DNA of 64,000 bases from Fragum whitleyi (Eukaryota; Mollusca; Bivalvia; Cardiida; Cardiidae): contig OX411543.1 in the NCBI GenBank assembly GCA_948146395.1, positions 61,436,176 through 61,500,175 of the forward strand, given 5' to 3'. How positions within the stretch are numbered: position 1 is the stretch's first letter; the number at the start of each line of letters is the position of its first letter. Of the stretch, positions 22,961 through 35,175 are shown piece after piece. Under the pieces are notes generated by a model. It saw only the letters and a program-made list of their open reading frames with translations. It did not search any database and was not told the DNA's origin. Made by a program: the position numbers and the translations under genes.

Positions 22961-25137
22961 ATCAGACAAGTAAAAACATATCGAAAGTTTTGGGAAATAG
23001 GCGATGTTGTATTTTATTATATTCCTTGCAGTGAAATTTTGGGATATCCCAGTGCTATAAATTTTGAACCATTAGACTATGGGCTACTGGGACCCCTGTT
23101 CCCCCCCCCCCCGGGGGAATTTTGTACACTTTGATTTTCTGAAAGGTACATGTATAAGCAACATTTTAAGACATGTTAGCACTCTGGCGAGTGGGGCTTT
23201 TGTAAGATACGTTACTTTGGAATCACCCACCCTAGATCCTTATTAAATGCTACATTTTGCTCCAATTTTGTGAAATTCTTTGGGCAAATTGCGATTTTTA
23301 GTACTATCTAATACATGATTCTTGAGTATGGGTGATAAAACATCCACAGAATCCTGTATGATTAAAAAAAAGGTGAAATATACGTTAAAATTACAAAATT
23401 GTGTCTCCATATTCGCCTATATAAAGATGTTGGCATTTGGGCGCCAAAAATATTCAAAGTCAACACTTGTTGGCATAATTCACAAGATAATATGATAAAT
23501 TCATATTTATATAGTTTATATAGGCCTGCATATTACTTGTTTTAAACGTAGTAATGAAAAGATTTGAGCACATGTCATTTCAAGCCCTTAATACAATGTA
23601 ATTTCATATGCCGTTCATAAGCAGAAATGAGAATGGCAGGTGCAATTTACTACTCTGATCATGCAAAAAAAAAAAAAACAAGAATATCATTTATAACTGA
23701 TGTTCTTATAACACCAAATGCTTTATGTCTCTAAAGGAATGTTGTAACATACGTTACCTGAAAATATTTTACCAAAACCCGTTTAAACTGCTTTATTTTT
23801 CATAAATAAGGATTAAAATTCTTTGAATTTATAGCTCTCAGTTCTGTTTCTTAGAAAATGCATCGGTACTGAATGCAAATGCGTGACCAAAAAAAGATCC
23901 CTAAGCACTTATGGTATTAAAATTTAGACCTTAATTGAGAAGTCAATGTTATATCTTTGAACATACAAGAAGGAAATTCTTATTAAATGCTAGTTTTTAC
24001 ATATTGTCTTTTAATGTAAAGTGATAAATCACACAAATTGAAGTTAGTATCATTTGTGGTATCCCATCCGGGATCCCACAAGGTTAAAAATTTGATAACA
24101 AAATGTGATATCATAATTTTGAAATAGCCAAATCATTAATACATGTATACCCAATTGCTGAAATCAAAATACCTACACCCTTCTAAATCAGCTCAGATCT
24201 TGATAATCCTTTTACATTAGAAATTACAAACATCTTGAAATATTCAATACAAATACTGGCTTTTTGATAGATATGGATATGTACTTTGTGTTGTACTATA
24301 CCCATTGTTTAATTTCATCATAGGGAAATATCTGTTCAGTGCCATTACGTATCTATCAATCACACAATGCAGCATGACAGCTAAAATTATTTAAATAATT
24401 GAAACTTTTTTAAAAATAACTTAGCCACTTAAGCATGTACATCATTTATCTCTAATTTCGTGCATAGTTTTATTCGTTGCCTATAGATGTTTTGAAACAG
24501 AATACCGATGGTCATAATCTAGTAACATATGTTACCATTTGTATGAAACAAGTCACAATTATCTTAAATGCACTTCAGTGTCAATATTGTAGCCATTTAA
24601 ATCAAAATTATTGTTTCTCTTTGATTAAGATAGATATTTTGGTTTTTCTGCATGTTTTTCAAATTGTTTGGAATGTTGGCCAAGTGGTTAGAATAAAACT
24701 TAATGGTTAATAGAAGAGTCTTGTACTTGTGCACATGAGAAAATTATTAGAGTTATGCCCAAGAGCCATGAGTATATTAATTAGAATGGGCATTTTTCAA
24801 TTCTTTTCTCTACTTTAACACAAACTGCATGTACATGTATATTGAAAGTCAGCCAGCAATGTCAAACAGGAATGCAAATAGAATGTTAAATCACCAGCCA
24901 TGTACACATTGACACCTATAAAGCTCTTAAAAGCATGCGACTTATAGATCCATCATGCAATTTTCTTATTTTTATGAATCAAGTCTTGGGTTGTATTTTG
25001 AATGAGGGCTTGATATTGATAAAATTCTATTGCTTAAGCAATTTATCATTATTCATTTAATGTTTCAGAATGTAAGATATAAAAGAAGCTCTAATTCTAT
25101 CTAAGATATGTTTCTTTCTGCATAAAAAGTACTTGTA

Positions 25138-26026
25138 GCTATACCCCCCCCCCCCCACAACGAAGTTATGGGGGGTATACTGGAATCAGGTTGTCCGTCC
25201 GTCTGTCTGTCCGTCCGTAGACATAATTTTGTGTCCTCTTCTCCTCCCACAGTTTTGGACCAATTTTGCTGAAATTTTATCAGGATGCTTCCTATCATAT
25301 GAAGTTGTGCACCTGCAATTTTCCTTCAGATCCGGTCATTAGTTTGAGAGTTATGCCACTTTGAACTTTTTAAGGAGGGGTACATTTTTCTAATTTTGTG
25401 TCCTCTTCTTCTCCCACAGTTTTGGATCAATTTTGCTGAAATTTTATCAGGATGTTTCCCATCATATGAAGTTGTGCACCTGCAATTTTCATCCTGATCC
25501 AGTCATTAGTTTTAGAGTTATGCCATTTTGAACTTTTTATGGAAGGGGGGGGGGGAGTAGTCAAAATTTGAAATTGCAAAACTCAATTACCATAAGGGGA
25601 GTAACCAAATTGGGTAATTAATCCTATCATATGAAGTTGTGCACCTGCAATTTACATTGTTTTGGGGTGACATAGGTCAAAGGTCAAGGTCACAGTAAAT
25701 TTTTTGTTTAATTTTCGTTTCCGGACTCTAAATGGAGAACCAAGCGACCTAGAATCATGAAACTATGTAAATGTTACTTATGACCTAAGGAAGTACCCTA
25801 TTGTTTTTAGATCACATAGGTTAAAGGTCAAGGTCACATTAAATTTTTGTTCAGTTTTCGTTTCCAGACTCTAATTCAAGAACCAAGGGATCTAGAATCA
25901 TGAAACTTCATGCAATTGCTGTATATGACCTCAATTTTTGTTACAAACACATCTTGCACTTAAAGCACTTACATTTTGACAAAGTGCTGGTGGGGGGTAT
26001 AAGTCCGCTTTGCGACAGTTCTAGTT
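25138..26026 (+). mobile_element. Helentron-type pearl-like element, opposite orientation
   Basis: AGCTATACCCCCC at the left pairs with GGGGGGTATA near 25994, which is internal to the right end. A CGC-TTT-GCG hairpin and CAGTTCTAGTTT follow. A CCGT/CTGT microsatellite (25193-25220) lies near the left. Inside are two units with CACAGTTTTGGACCAATTTT (about 165 bp) and two with CAAAGGTCAAGGTCACA. Confidence 0.6.
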
Positions 26027-26943
26027 TGTATCTAGTTCAAAGTTAAAGCATTTTTTAAGTTACTTTGTTTTACTAAGATCTTTACTTTTGTAAGAACTAA
26101 TCATGTTCAAGAGCATAACAATTGGTGTGCATCTAATTGTCCTTTGGAAGCAGCAATTATGTTTTATTTTCTAAAAAAGGGTCTTTTAAATGTAACATAT
26201 ATTACTCTCTTTGATAGCTAAATCAAAATGTATAGGGCAATGTTCTATTCATTTGAATATAATATGGTCATACTCATGTAAATTTTCAGTATTGATCTGA
26301 ATTGCACAGTTTCTTGGCAAAACTAGGATTGCATTCAATGTACTTTTGCATTCAATTGGAAACAATAGAGAGCTAAAATGCTTCAAAGAATTTTCAGGCC
26401 ATTTTAACAGTATAACACTCTTATCAGGGTGGCTTATCCACCTAGCCATGTATTTCTTGTATTTATCGTTCACATTATCCCATTCATCACATCATCCTTT
26501 TAAAGCCTCTAGCTGCTTGTACAACGAAGATGAATGATAATCAACTCGTTTGTACTGGCTGATGAAACCTTGTACCTATGATATGGAGTCAACTGCGCTA
26601 CCAAATCCAATGTGCTACCAACTGGGCTACGATCATGATCAACTCTAAGAAATATTTCTAACTTTTCTGTACTAAATTGATGGAAATATTGCTTAAACAC
26701 TATTGTAGGGGCCGCTTTTTTCATTTATTTGGTCATCATTTTTCACAATGAAAACTGTCTCTTATCATCAGAAGTAACACATATAACTTGTGTTTTATTC
26801 TAAAAATGTGAAAAAAGTCTCAAACATAGAAGAAACCATAAGCTGCCTGAACAGTGTGTTTGGAAGCTGCCTCAACATTGAATTTGGTGCTTTTCCATAA
26901 ACTATGATAGCGGCTCAATAATAATTATACCTATGAATAAATG

Positions 26944-28323
26944 GTAACGTATTTTGCATGCTTTTAAAACCACAATGAGTCTTGAAATGAATAAAATTTA
27001 TATTGACACCTTAAAAATACTTTAAACAGTTGTGCTTTAAAGTTGATTAAGACAATGAGGGATTTTACAATAATTGCAATCAGATGAGATATGAATAAGC
27101 CTATGGTAATTGATGGGTAAATTGGTTACTTTAGAGTAACGTATTTTGCAAATAGCTTGATTGGCAGATGCATAAAAAAATTAAAAATCTCCCAAAGAAC
27201 ATAAGCTTATAGAAAAACACAGTAAACAAAACATTCAGTAGAGCATTGATGAATATAACATTTGTTTTGTATGCATTAAATTGAAATTTAAATGTAACAT
27301 ATTTTACTCCCGTGCATTGCTTGTAATGGCTATATTTTTCAAGTCATAATGTAAATGAGCTTCAACTATATCCAGAATCACAAATATCATTAATAAAACA
27401 CAAAATATCATTTAATATTTACTAAATTACAGGTAATTTCTATAACAAGACAAACAACTGAAATTGGTTTTATGAAAATTTTATGGGTCGGTTTCTTTAA
27501 AGTAACGTATCTCGCATTTGCCCCAGAGGCCAGACTGCTAACAAGTTTCAAAATGATTAACATTGTATAGGCTTTTAGGAAAGCAATGTTAACAATCTTC
27601 CCAATGGGGCAGCTATGGAAAAATCATTCCTATCTATGTGCCTTTCTTTGAAATTCAAAAGTAACGTATTTTACTTCCATATCATGCTTTCAATGGGGAT
27701 TTATTTACCAAGTATTAGTTTGAATTTGCTCTACATACATTCAGCAACATAAATTTTGGTATTAAAAGATCACTTCTGGTCATTTTGACTCATTTTTTCA
27801 CTGTACAAACCTAAAATCTTGTCTTGAAAATTTGATAGGTAATTCACTTTGAGGTAACGTATCTCACTAACGCCCCATTTGTCATAGTGCTAACAAGTCT
27901 CAAAATGTTCTATATACCATGGACTATCAAACAGGCAATGTTAACAAAATTCCCAGTGAGGCAGGGATAGACAATTAATTTCTATTTTCATAGTTTTCTT
28001 TGAAATTTAAGGGTAACGTATTTTACTGCAATATCACGACTCTTAAGATGACCAGATTTTTCAAAAAAATCCAGATATGGACCCTACAGTTAATCAGTAA
28101 CACAAATATATGCATAAGAAGTCAACTTTTTGTCATTTTAACTTCAATTTTTTGGGTACACTTTTATAATTCATTTTCAAAATTTTGAGGGGTGTGCTAC
28201 TTTAAAGTAACGTATCTTATAAAAGCCCCACTCGCCAGAGTGCTAACATGTCTCAAAATGTTCTACAAACCATGGACTTTCAGAAAAATATGGTCTACAA
28301 AATTCCCCCTGGGGGGGGGAACA
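26944..28323. repeat. Dimeric tandem array of about 352 bp, nearly four units
   Basis: GTAACGTAT-type words start at 26944, 27137, 27294, 27502, 27661, 27854, 28012 and 28207, so spacings alternate at about 195-207 and 157-159. Two subunit types alternate: one with CGTATCTC..GCCCCA..GTGCTAACAAG, the other with CGTATTTTAC. The last unit is the right terminal repeat. Confidence 0.85.
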
Positions 28324-28655
28324 AAACCCATTCTGGCTCATGAACTACATAGTTTTGTCCGATTCTGGCTGGGCGTTATTTTTCTCATACTTGTCTTTGG
28401 AGATAAATTTTCTTTGTCCGATTAGGCGTGGAGTATTTAATAATGGTAGTTTTCTTCTCATTTGTGTTTCATGATGTCATTTTCTGTTGTTGGTAGCAGT
28501 TTCACTTTGACTCATAGATTTCAGCAGCGTTATTGGTACAGATGTTTCTTGTTGGTTATCACTGTTTTTTGCTCCTATAATAGGGATGGAGTTTGGTTTC
28601 GATAATATACTCTGCGTGGAAGGTTCTTGTTACCTTTCCCTCTTTCTGATTGTGT

Positions 28656-29241
28656 TTAACTCTTCCTGTTTCTTCGAATTATCGTTGTAATTTTGGTTTG
28701 TTTCCTTTCTGATGGAGAGATGGGATGATTGATTCCTTCAATTCCTTTCATAGTCCTTTGGCCATGTAGGGTTATATAAGATGTCTCTTTTTGTTGACGT
28801 GGTTGAATATTGAATTGTAGTTTGAATTTTCTTTGGACATGTATTGTTGTTGTTGGTTCGACCAAAAATATGCTCACATTTTGTATCGTTTGAATTTCAA
28901 GGTTTTTCACTCTATTTTCAAGAAACTGCACCTGGGCTGAGATATGTCTGCTTTCTTTTTCTATATTATTCGTGGTGTGAGTTCCTTCATTATGTCCGTT
29001 TCCTTGTCAGTATTGGTTACCATTGGTAAGAATATTTAGATATTGTATTGTAGGTATATGGTCTGCTGTTGTTCCTTGACTGTCTTTCCAGATTTAAGAT
29101 AAAGGGCTTTAAGTCAGACTTTTGCTTTATCTTCTGTCTTGTATGTTTTATTGTTTGAGGCGGAGTTTTGTTTTCTTTTGTTGTTGTGTCAACTGCAGTT
29201 CTGTTTTCAGTGTTATTTTGAGTATCTTCTTCCATTGACAT
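28656..29241 (-). pseudogene. Decayed reading frame with a coiled-coil-like stretch
   Basis: Two minus-strand frames. The first (29241-29017) is Lys/Thr/Asn-rich and starts MSMEEDTQNN. The second can be read from about 28995 through HNEGTHTTNNIEKESRHISA to FLENRVKNLEIQTIQN, a heptad-like stretch. Stops and a frame change separate them. Low-complexity plus coiled coil is typical of LINE ORF1 proteins, and a LINE ORF2 remnant lies just upstream on the same strand, but the order is wrong for a single element. It may be unrelated. Confidence 0.35.
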
Positions 29242-29270
29242 TTTTTATCAAAGTCATTTGATTTTGTATG

Positions 29271-29760
29271 TTAATTTATAGAACTTGTTGGCTCTTTATT
29301 TTTACATGTTACCTGTGCGTCGAGACCAATGTTAGGCTGTTGCCTCTGCCGCCCCTTTTCTTTAGTTTGGTTACTGTAAATCTTCGTTTCCGGCCCATCA
29401 CAATCAGGTATAAACTTCACTGGAATATTCCTCCAGTGGTTATTAAATGCAATTTTAAAACTATTTACCTTTTGGCAGTTAACAACATCCCTTGGTAGCC
29501 TGTTCCATGTATTTACGGTGCGATGGGTAAAATTTAACTTCAGTGTGTTCGTTTTACTCAGCTTTTTATGGACATCTGAAGTCATGACCTTGTATTTTGT
29601 GATTGAATAAAAGAGAAAAGTTTATTTTTATTTACTTTATCTATGTACTGCATGATTTCATGGATGGTGTCTTTTTCAATTTAACTGGGTTTAGCATATG
29701 TTTTACTGACAGCTTGGCCCTTTTGTGATTTTGGAGTGGGTTACTAAGGATATGGTTTCC
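29271..29760 (-). pseudogene. LINE ORF2 C-terminal remnant
   Basis: The frame at 29585-29271 contains RTVNTWNRLPRDVV followed by NSFKIAFNNHW, the C-terminal signature of many non-LTR reverse transcriptase ORF2 proteins. Just upstream another frame reads NKNKLFSFIQSQNTRS, the segment expected before it, so there is a break near 29586. The polymerase and endonuclease domains are absent. The protein would have copied LINE RNA into the genome; this fragment cannot. Confidence 0.7.
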
Positions 29761-30210
29761 GCATCCTCAGAATGGTTTGATGTTGTCTGTAATTGTTTTT
29801 TGGGCTAGCACTCCACTGTAATAGTTGAAGTATTTTGGCTTGGTTCTTGTATCGAGTGCTTATGATTTTCACTAATTGTTTAGGCGTCATCTTCAAAACT
29901 GATGTTTCCTGTATTGATTAGTAACACATCATTGTTACTGGAGACGCCAGTTGTCCAAGATGGCGACATAAAACTTGTTGTTGTTGTTGTTTGTTTGTAT
30001 CAATGTGCGGAATTCGCAAGGGCCGAGGACGATAAATAAGACAAAAACATAATTTTAAGAATACTAATAGAGTTTTAGAGAATATAATAAAAAGAATAAT
30101 CAACTGGTATTGTCCAATATGAAAAACAATTTACTCGAATACGTTATTAGGTTAAAACAAATTCTCGTGAAATATTTTCATTTTGACATAACCAGATGAT
30201 TATCTTTTAT

Positions 30211-30313
30211 ATCTCCCTTGAATAAGACTCAAAACTTGCCCCCACTCAATCAAATCGATTTCGAAATTATCCCAAAATAATTCACCTTGTCAATTTCACA
30301 GTGTTATTAACTG
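30211..30313 (+). mobile_element. MITE-A right-end fragment
   Basis: ATCTCCCTTGAATAAGACTC through GTCAATTTCACAGTGTTATT and AACTG; the left half is missing. Confidence 0.6.
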
Positions 30314-30511
30314 TTTTATTAGCTATCAACTGTAATAAAATTGCGAAAAAGGCGGTTTTCACTTTCGAATTCATTCTCTGTCGTATGTAACATTTAATGA
30401 TATTACACCCTTTTTTGTTAAGCCTATGTTAATGGTTCATCATACGAATAGAATATGACATAAGCACCTCAGGTTTTGTTTTGTTTTTGTTTTTGATATT
30501 TTTTTTAATTA

Positions 30512-30650
30512 TGTGTGACCCATCACGCAAAAAAGGATCACCAAAAAGAATTTGAAAAATAAATTAGTTCCAGGACCGGTTAACCAGAGGTAACATTTGT
30601 AAATTATCGCAATACCTAGATCGTTCTTTTTTGAACGGCGGGTCACATAT
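30512..30650. mobile_element. Degenerate MITE-E copy
   Basis: TGTGTGACCCATCACGCAAA start and internal GGTTAACCAGAGGTAAC resemble 3431-3692; the other end merges with the 131-bp array. Confidence 0.5.
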
Positions 30651-31028
30651 AAAATCAGAAGACCCCGACCCTTTTTTGTCACGTGAACTGTTTACTTCAT
30701 ATATAATCTAAAAAAAACTCTAAGTTTGAAAGTAACTTAGAATGTAGTTATGAGTGTTAATCATAACGGCGGGTCACATATAAAATCAGAAGACCCCGAC
30801 CCTTTTTTGTCACGTGAACTATTTACTTCATATATAATCTAAAAAAAACTCTAAGTTTGAAAGTAACTTAGAATGTAGTTATGAGTGTTAATCATAACGG
30901 CGGGTCACATATAAAATCAGAAGACCCCGACCCTTTTTTGTCACGTGAACTGTTTACTTCATATATAATCTAAAAAAAAACTCTAAGTTTGAAAGTAACT
31001 TAGAATGTAGTTATGAGTGTTAATCATA
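30636..31028. repeat. Three tandem 131-bp units
   Basis: CGGCGGGTCACATATAAAAT begins units at 30636, 30767 and 30898. The units are nearly identical (one ACTGTTTAC/ACTATTTAC change and one A insertion), so the expansion is recent. Each unit contains a GTCACGTGAAC block like MITE-E termini. Confidence 0.92.
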
Positions 31029-32453
31029 AATTAATAACATTCATGTACACATCCACATATTAAAAAAATATTCATAAGAAACAAATGAAAATTCGAAAAT
31101 GCAGATGCAGTTTCAAGGTTAATGCTACCATCGAAATTCTTTATCTCACAACGTAGACCTACGAGGAAAGACAGAGATATGTCAGCACAAGTTGACTAAA
31201 ATGTCGTTACAGTTAATAGTAAATTGAGCGTTTATAAATTTTAAGACTGTGAAAGAACTAAGGGTATACCACGAAGAAGTCTCGTCTGCTTCTCACTCTA
31301 CTCGCAAATTGTTTTTTCGAAATACATTGTAGGAATGTTTGTTATAAACTACCCGTTGTTTCATACAGAGGGCGAAAACCAAATAGGCGAATCTCAACCT
31401 TGTCGCCTAAAAATATTCTTTCGTGAAAATTTAAAACGCGGGGTTTGGGATTGGCAGCTAATTCCGCATTTAAAAGGAGTCCTTTGAATAATCTACGAAT
31501 TGTATAGAATTCTTTTTATTATGTTATTATCAAAATATACAGTTGTTTGACGGGAATTAGTCTCGAAGAAAAGTAAATTGAACCAAAGTTGGAACTACTT
31601 TTTTGAAAAGCTATTAACATCTGATCAGACTTTTTTCACATATACTGGTAGACGAATAAACGTGTTAAAAAAACCAAAGTATCACTATTCACTGGGCATC
31701 TAGTAGGAAGAATAGAAATATTAGAAATTATTTACAACCCATACGAGGCGGTTTGGTTATCCGATAAATGGTCCTGGGAAATAATTTCCAGGTACGGAAA
31801 CATCAAACAGCAAAATAATAAGTTGTTATAAGGAGATCAATCAGTGTTTATGAGGTTACATGTCAGTGCATTTCTGTGTCATTACCCATCCTGTATTCTG
31901 GCCATTCTTCTTATACAATACCGGGCACTGCGACATGTAGTTACAATTGATTCTCTTACAGTTACGGACTTCGTTAAATCGACTTGATGAAATGTCTCGG
32001 AATGGAAACGAGCGAGTTGAGCGAGTTTTGAATTTTATTAAGGGAAATTTCATGTAATAAGAATTACCCATTTCGTTCAAAAACAATATTCACTCGCTTT
32101 GATTAAAAGAACCGCACTGTTCTCAAGTGTGCGTGTCCAAACACTTATTTGAGGCTTCCAAATTAACGCCAGGCAAAATAACCATGAACGTTTTGGGACA
32201 ATTTGAATGGATCGTTTTTAGCAATTTCAGATTTACTTCCGAATTCAAATGATTTAGTGTGGGATGAGTGAGTTTTGAAAGAAATTAAAAAGGCGGTAAT
32301 ACAATATGCCCCACCACCAAACGAAATACATGTATAATCCACTATTATTGCCCAGGTGGGACGGAGCCTAAGTAACGGGTCGTTGCACTAAGGGTTAAGG
32401 TAAATCAATTTTTTTCATATAATTACCTACTTCTATAGGTAGTGGACATAAAG
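31029..32453. other. Largely unassigned stretch
   Basis: No gene. Scattered words like MITE-A (GAGCGAGTTTTGAATTTTAT at 32019, GGATGAGTGAGTTTTGAAAG at 32262) suggest old fragments. Confidence 0.4.
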
Positions 32454-32720
32454 GTTGATTGATTGAATGGAGTTTAACGCCGCTTTCAACATTATTTCAG
32501 TTAAATCGCGGCGGCTGGAGCACCTAACAATGGATTCCTGGTATTTCTATCACCAGTACAACCACCACATTCTTTCCTAGCCTCCAGCCGCTATCTCACA
32601 TAGGTCTACGACTATCAACCCATTGGTGAGAGACAAATAGTCGGAAAGAATGAGTGCCGCCGTCGGGGATCGAACCCGCGAACTCTAGATTGACAGTCCG
32701 ACGCGCTACCAACTGCGATG
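32454..32720 (-). mobile_element. tRNA-derived SINE, well-preserved head
   Basis: The minus strand has GCAGTTGGTAGCGCGTCGGA (A-box region), an anticodon-like CTGTCAA and GGGTTCGATCCC (B box). The spurious frame through it gives the familiar TVNLEFAGSIPDGG translation. Body shared with 5648, 50963 and 56082. Confidence 0.85.
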
Positions 32721-32920
32721 AAAATTTTTGACTGACTTTGCGAGAACACAAATTATTGAAAAGCAGACTCGCCCAATAAGTCACTGTAAAGCAACGCCCT
32801 GCCATTTGAATTTTAACGCAGAAAAAATATACGTTCAAGTTCTATAAGTAGATATCGATGTCTTCACGAGCTATTTACAGGTTCCAAACTCGAGCAAGTC
32901 AGCCAATTGCTAGTCTGATA

Positions 32921-33302
32921 TAGTAAGTAACATCGGATAATTGAGATTGATCTCAATCAAAACCATTTTAGATCGCTCACTCATCACTCCATTCATTCAT
33001 TCCAAACACTCATTCAAACAATTAAAAAACAATTAAAAAAACGCTCAAAAAATGATTAACAAAGATAAGGTCAACAACTGCATTCAAAATGAAGCCAGGA
33101 AATCCCGACTCCATTGGCAAAATTGAAATTGTAAGTGTCTGATTGGTTCTTGAAGAAAACGAAAGTTTTATATAGAACTTTTATGCATATTTCATTAAAG
33201 GGGGGGGGGAGTAATAAATATCTCTTATTTTGTTCTGAACACAATTAGCGATATCGGAATATCTCCCTTTAATTTCACTCTAAACTCACTCATCGTACTC
33301 AA
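32921..33302 (+). mobile_element. MITE-A, right end missing
   Basis: Starts near AGTAAGTAACATCGGATAAT, keeps CTCACTCATCACTCCATTCA and the central hairpin (with a G run at 33200) and stops after CACTCATCGTACTC, close to the next element at 33314. Confidence 0.7.
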
Positions 33303-33599
33303 GCAAGCAATTGCAATGGCGGATTCATTTGGGGGTAGGGGATTTCCGACGAACCCCTTCTGAAGCTAATCATTTCATTTTCATGCAGAATTTCACCTAC
33401 ACTACTGATTTTCACGATACACTCCTGTTGTGAATAAAGTTTTGAAAGACAATATAGCCTGAGAGCAGCCTGAACAGTTGTGCAGTCTGATCTTAGCATA
33501 CACTACCGGCCCTCTTCATAATCATTGTGAAAAAAATGTCCAAAAAAGGGAAAATTGTTTTAAAAAGATCTATTTATATAGCAGGATAAGGGTGACAAT

Positions 33600-34200
33600 C
33601 ATTCGGAACATCACTCGGCCATTTCCGTAAACCGCAACAGAGCTCCGAGGTGCGTTTTTAGATTAAGATTTTTAAGATATCTTAAGATTTTAAATCGAAT
33701 TATGTCGCGCGATTCGGTTGAAATTCTACGACGCAGCCCGAGATATCCAGACTAAAAATCTTAAGAAATCTTAAAACTCTTAATCCTAAAAAACGCGCCT
33801 CAGATGTATGTAAGGTGGATGGGTATGTAACAAAATCGTGCATTTTGTTAGGCGGAAACAGTGTAAGAAAAACAAGTACTGTATATTTATATCTTTAACA
33901 GTAAATAACGGCTGAAAAATCTTAATTTTTGAGAATGACGAATCATTCTCAAAAATTAAGATTTTTTTAGCCTTAATTTAAGAATATAACATATTTTTAT
34001 TAGGATTAGATGGTTTCACGTCAGTGACTTAAACGAGTAGCGTTGGCGACATCGAATGTTTTCACTCACAGTTTCGAGGGCTAACGCCATTCTAACTGAC
34101 GTCATCGAGTTTTTCCAAGGTTTTCCCGTATTTTTTACAAATAGTCCGTCTATGTACATCCGAGGTTGATCGTGAGATTGGCCGTGTGGTGTTCCGAATG
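33600..34200. mobile_element. 601-bp foldback element, MULE-like, with 10-bp target duplication
   Basis: Ends CATTCGGAACATCACTCGG and CCGTGTGGTGTTCCGAATG. GGGTGACAAT occurs immediately on both sides (33590-33599, 34201-34210), a 10-bp duplication as made by Mutator-like transposases. The centre is a long palindrome (TGAAAAATCTTAATTTTTGA around AATGACGAATCATT). A second copy is at 47530-48222. Confidence 0.85.
33657..33801. mobile_element. Small palindromic element nested in the foldback element
   Basis: GAGGTGCGTTTTTAGATTAA pairs with TTAATCCTAAAAAACGCGCC at the other end, and a second inverted pair TTAAGATATCTTAAGATTTT lies inside. It interrupts sequence that corresponds to the copy at 47530. 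Confidence 0.65.
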
Positions 34201-34339
34201 GGGTGACAATGTGCTATACAAGAACAGAAAACCCCCCTTTTTGCATACTTGGGCCCACTTCACAGAAATCCTTGATCCGCCGCTGCATCGGCTTTAGCCT
34301 CACCTTTTCCCGTGTGTTCACACAATACAAAAGGAAGTA

Positions 34340-34734
34340 AAAAATCGCTCACTAAGCGCTCAATTCATTCAATCCAATCACTCATTCCAACCATTCAAAA
34401 ACGTTCATATTACTAAAAGATATAAGATTAACAACTACCTCCCAAATGATTAAAGAAACAATCAAGTCGCGATTTCACATACATAATTGAAATTTTAAAG
34501 GTCTGGCTGGTTCTTGAAGAATAAGGAAGCTATCTATAGAGCTTTTATGCATATTTTATTAAAGGGGGGTAATACATATCGCTATTTTGTTAATCCTGAA
34601 CAAAATGAGAGATATAGGATTACCCCCCCCCCCCCATTAAAGTCACTCAAAACTCACTCCACAGACTCATTCAATTTCATTCCAAAATAATTCCAGAATC
34701 ATTCACCTTGTCAATTTCGCGTTGTTGTTAACTG
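34340..34734 (+). mobile_element. MITE-A, left end missing
   Basis: AATCGCTCACTAAGCGCTCA through the central hairpin (C run at 34622-34635) to TTTCGCGTTGTTGTTAACTG and TA. Confidence 0.75.
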
Positions 34735-34901
34735 TAAAAAAAAACACTGTTAAGCTAGATTTCCGCTACTTAATTGAATGAACATGGTTTGTTATCATGA
34801 TTTTTTTTTAATTTTTAGTATTATAATTATTTTCCTTTTTTGAAACTGCAATATATGGAAAGCTTTTGAAAAAGTTAGTAGAATTTTATTCTAACAGGTT
34901 A

Positions 34902-35175
34902 CAGTAAATAGCATCGTTAAAAAGACGTCAATTTCGATTTAAACCATTATTTTTGCTAGTGTTGATCTTCAATCGTCTGATTCGTACATGAAGAGTTACA
35001 AACAGAAAAGCGCGTAGATTTTAGATGTTATCAAAGGGATATAATATCGATGATTGTGCGTTGATTGTGCGATGTTTTAATTCACCTTTAATTTCATTCA
35101 AAACTCGCTCATAAGACTCGTTAAGTGATTCCGAAATCATTCCGAAGTCATTCCATGACCTTTTCAATATGACAA
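34902..35175 (+). mobile_element. Degenerate MITE-A
   Basis: CAGTAAATAGCATCGTTAAA start, CAATCGTCTGATTCGTACAT middle, TCATTCAAAACTCGCTCATA and CTTTTCAATATGACAAA end. Confidence 0.55.

Larger units (their letters stand above)
23088..28331. mobile_element. 5.2-kb inverted-repeat element with GTAACGTAT iterons
   Basis: Clear terminal inverted repeats of about 130 bp: 23097-23232 and 28188-28323 share TGTTCCCCCCC, GGGGGAATTTTGTA, ACATGTTAGCACTCTGGCGA and GTGGGGCTTTT. Exact edges and a target duplication are uncertain. ATACGTTAC-type words face inward on the left (23207, 23380, 23749, 24528) and GTAACGTAT-type words on the right (26192 to 28207). No transposase frame is present, so it is non-autonomous or decayed. 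A Helentron-type element is inserted at 25138-26026. Superfamily unknown. Confidence 0.78.
33314..34286. mobile_element. MITE-G (GGCGGAT-ended element), split by an insertion
   Basis: Left end CAATGGCGGATTCATTTGGG; right end ATCCTTGATCCGCCGCTG, its imperfect complement. The same termini occur at 40552-40841. A foldback element sits inside at 33600-34200. Confidence 0.65.

Noticed and set aside
26575..26645. Possible tRNA on the minus strand (AGCCCAGTTGGTAGCAC)
   Set aside because: Only an A-box-like word twice; no B box and no cloverleaf.
32596..32838. ORF with the TVNLEFAGSIPDGG segment
   Set aside because: Antisense-type translation through a tRNA-derived SINE head; not a protein-coding gene.
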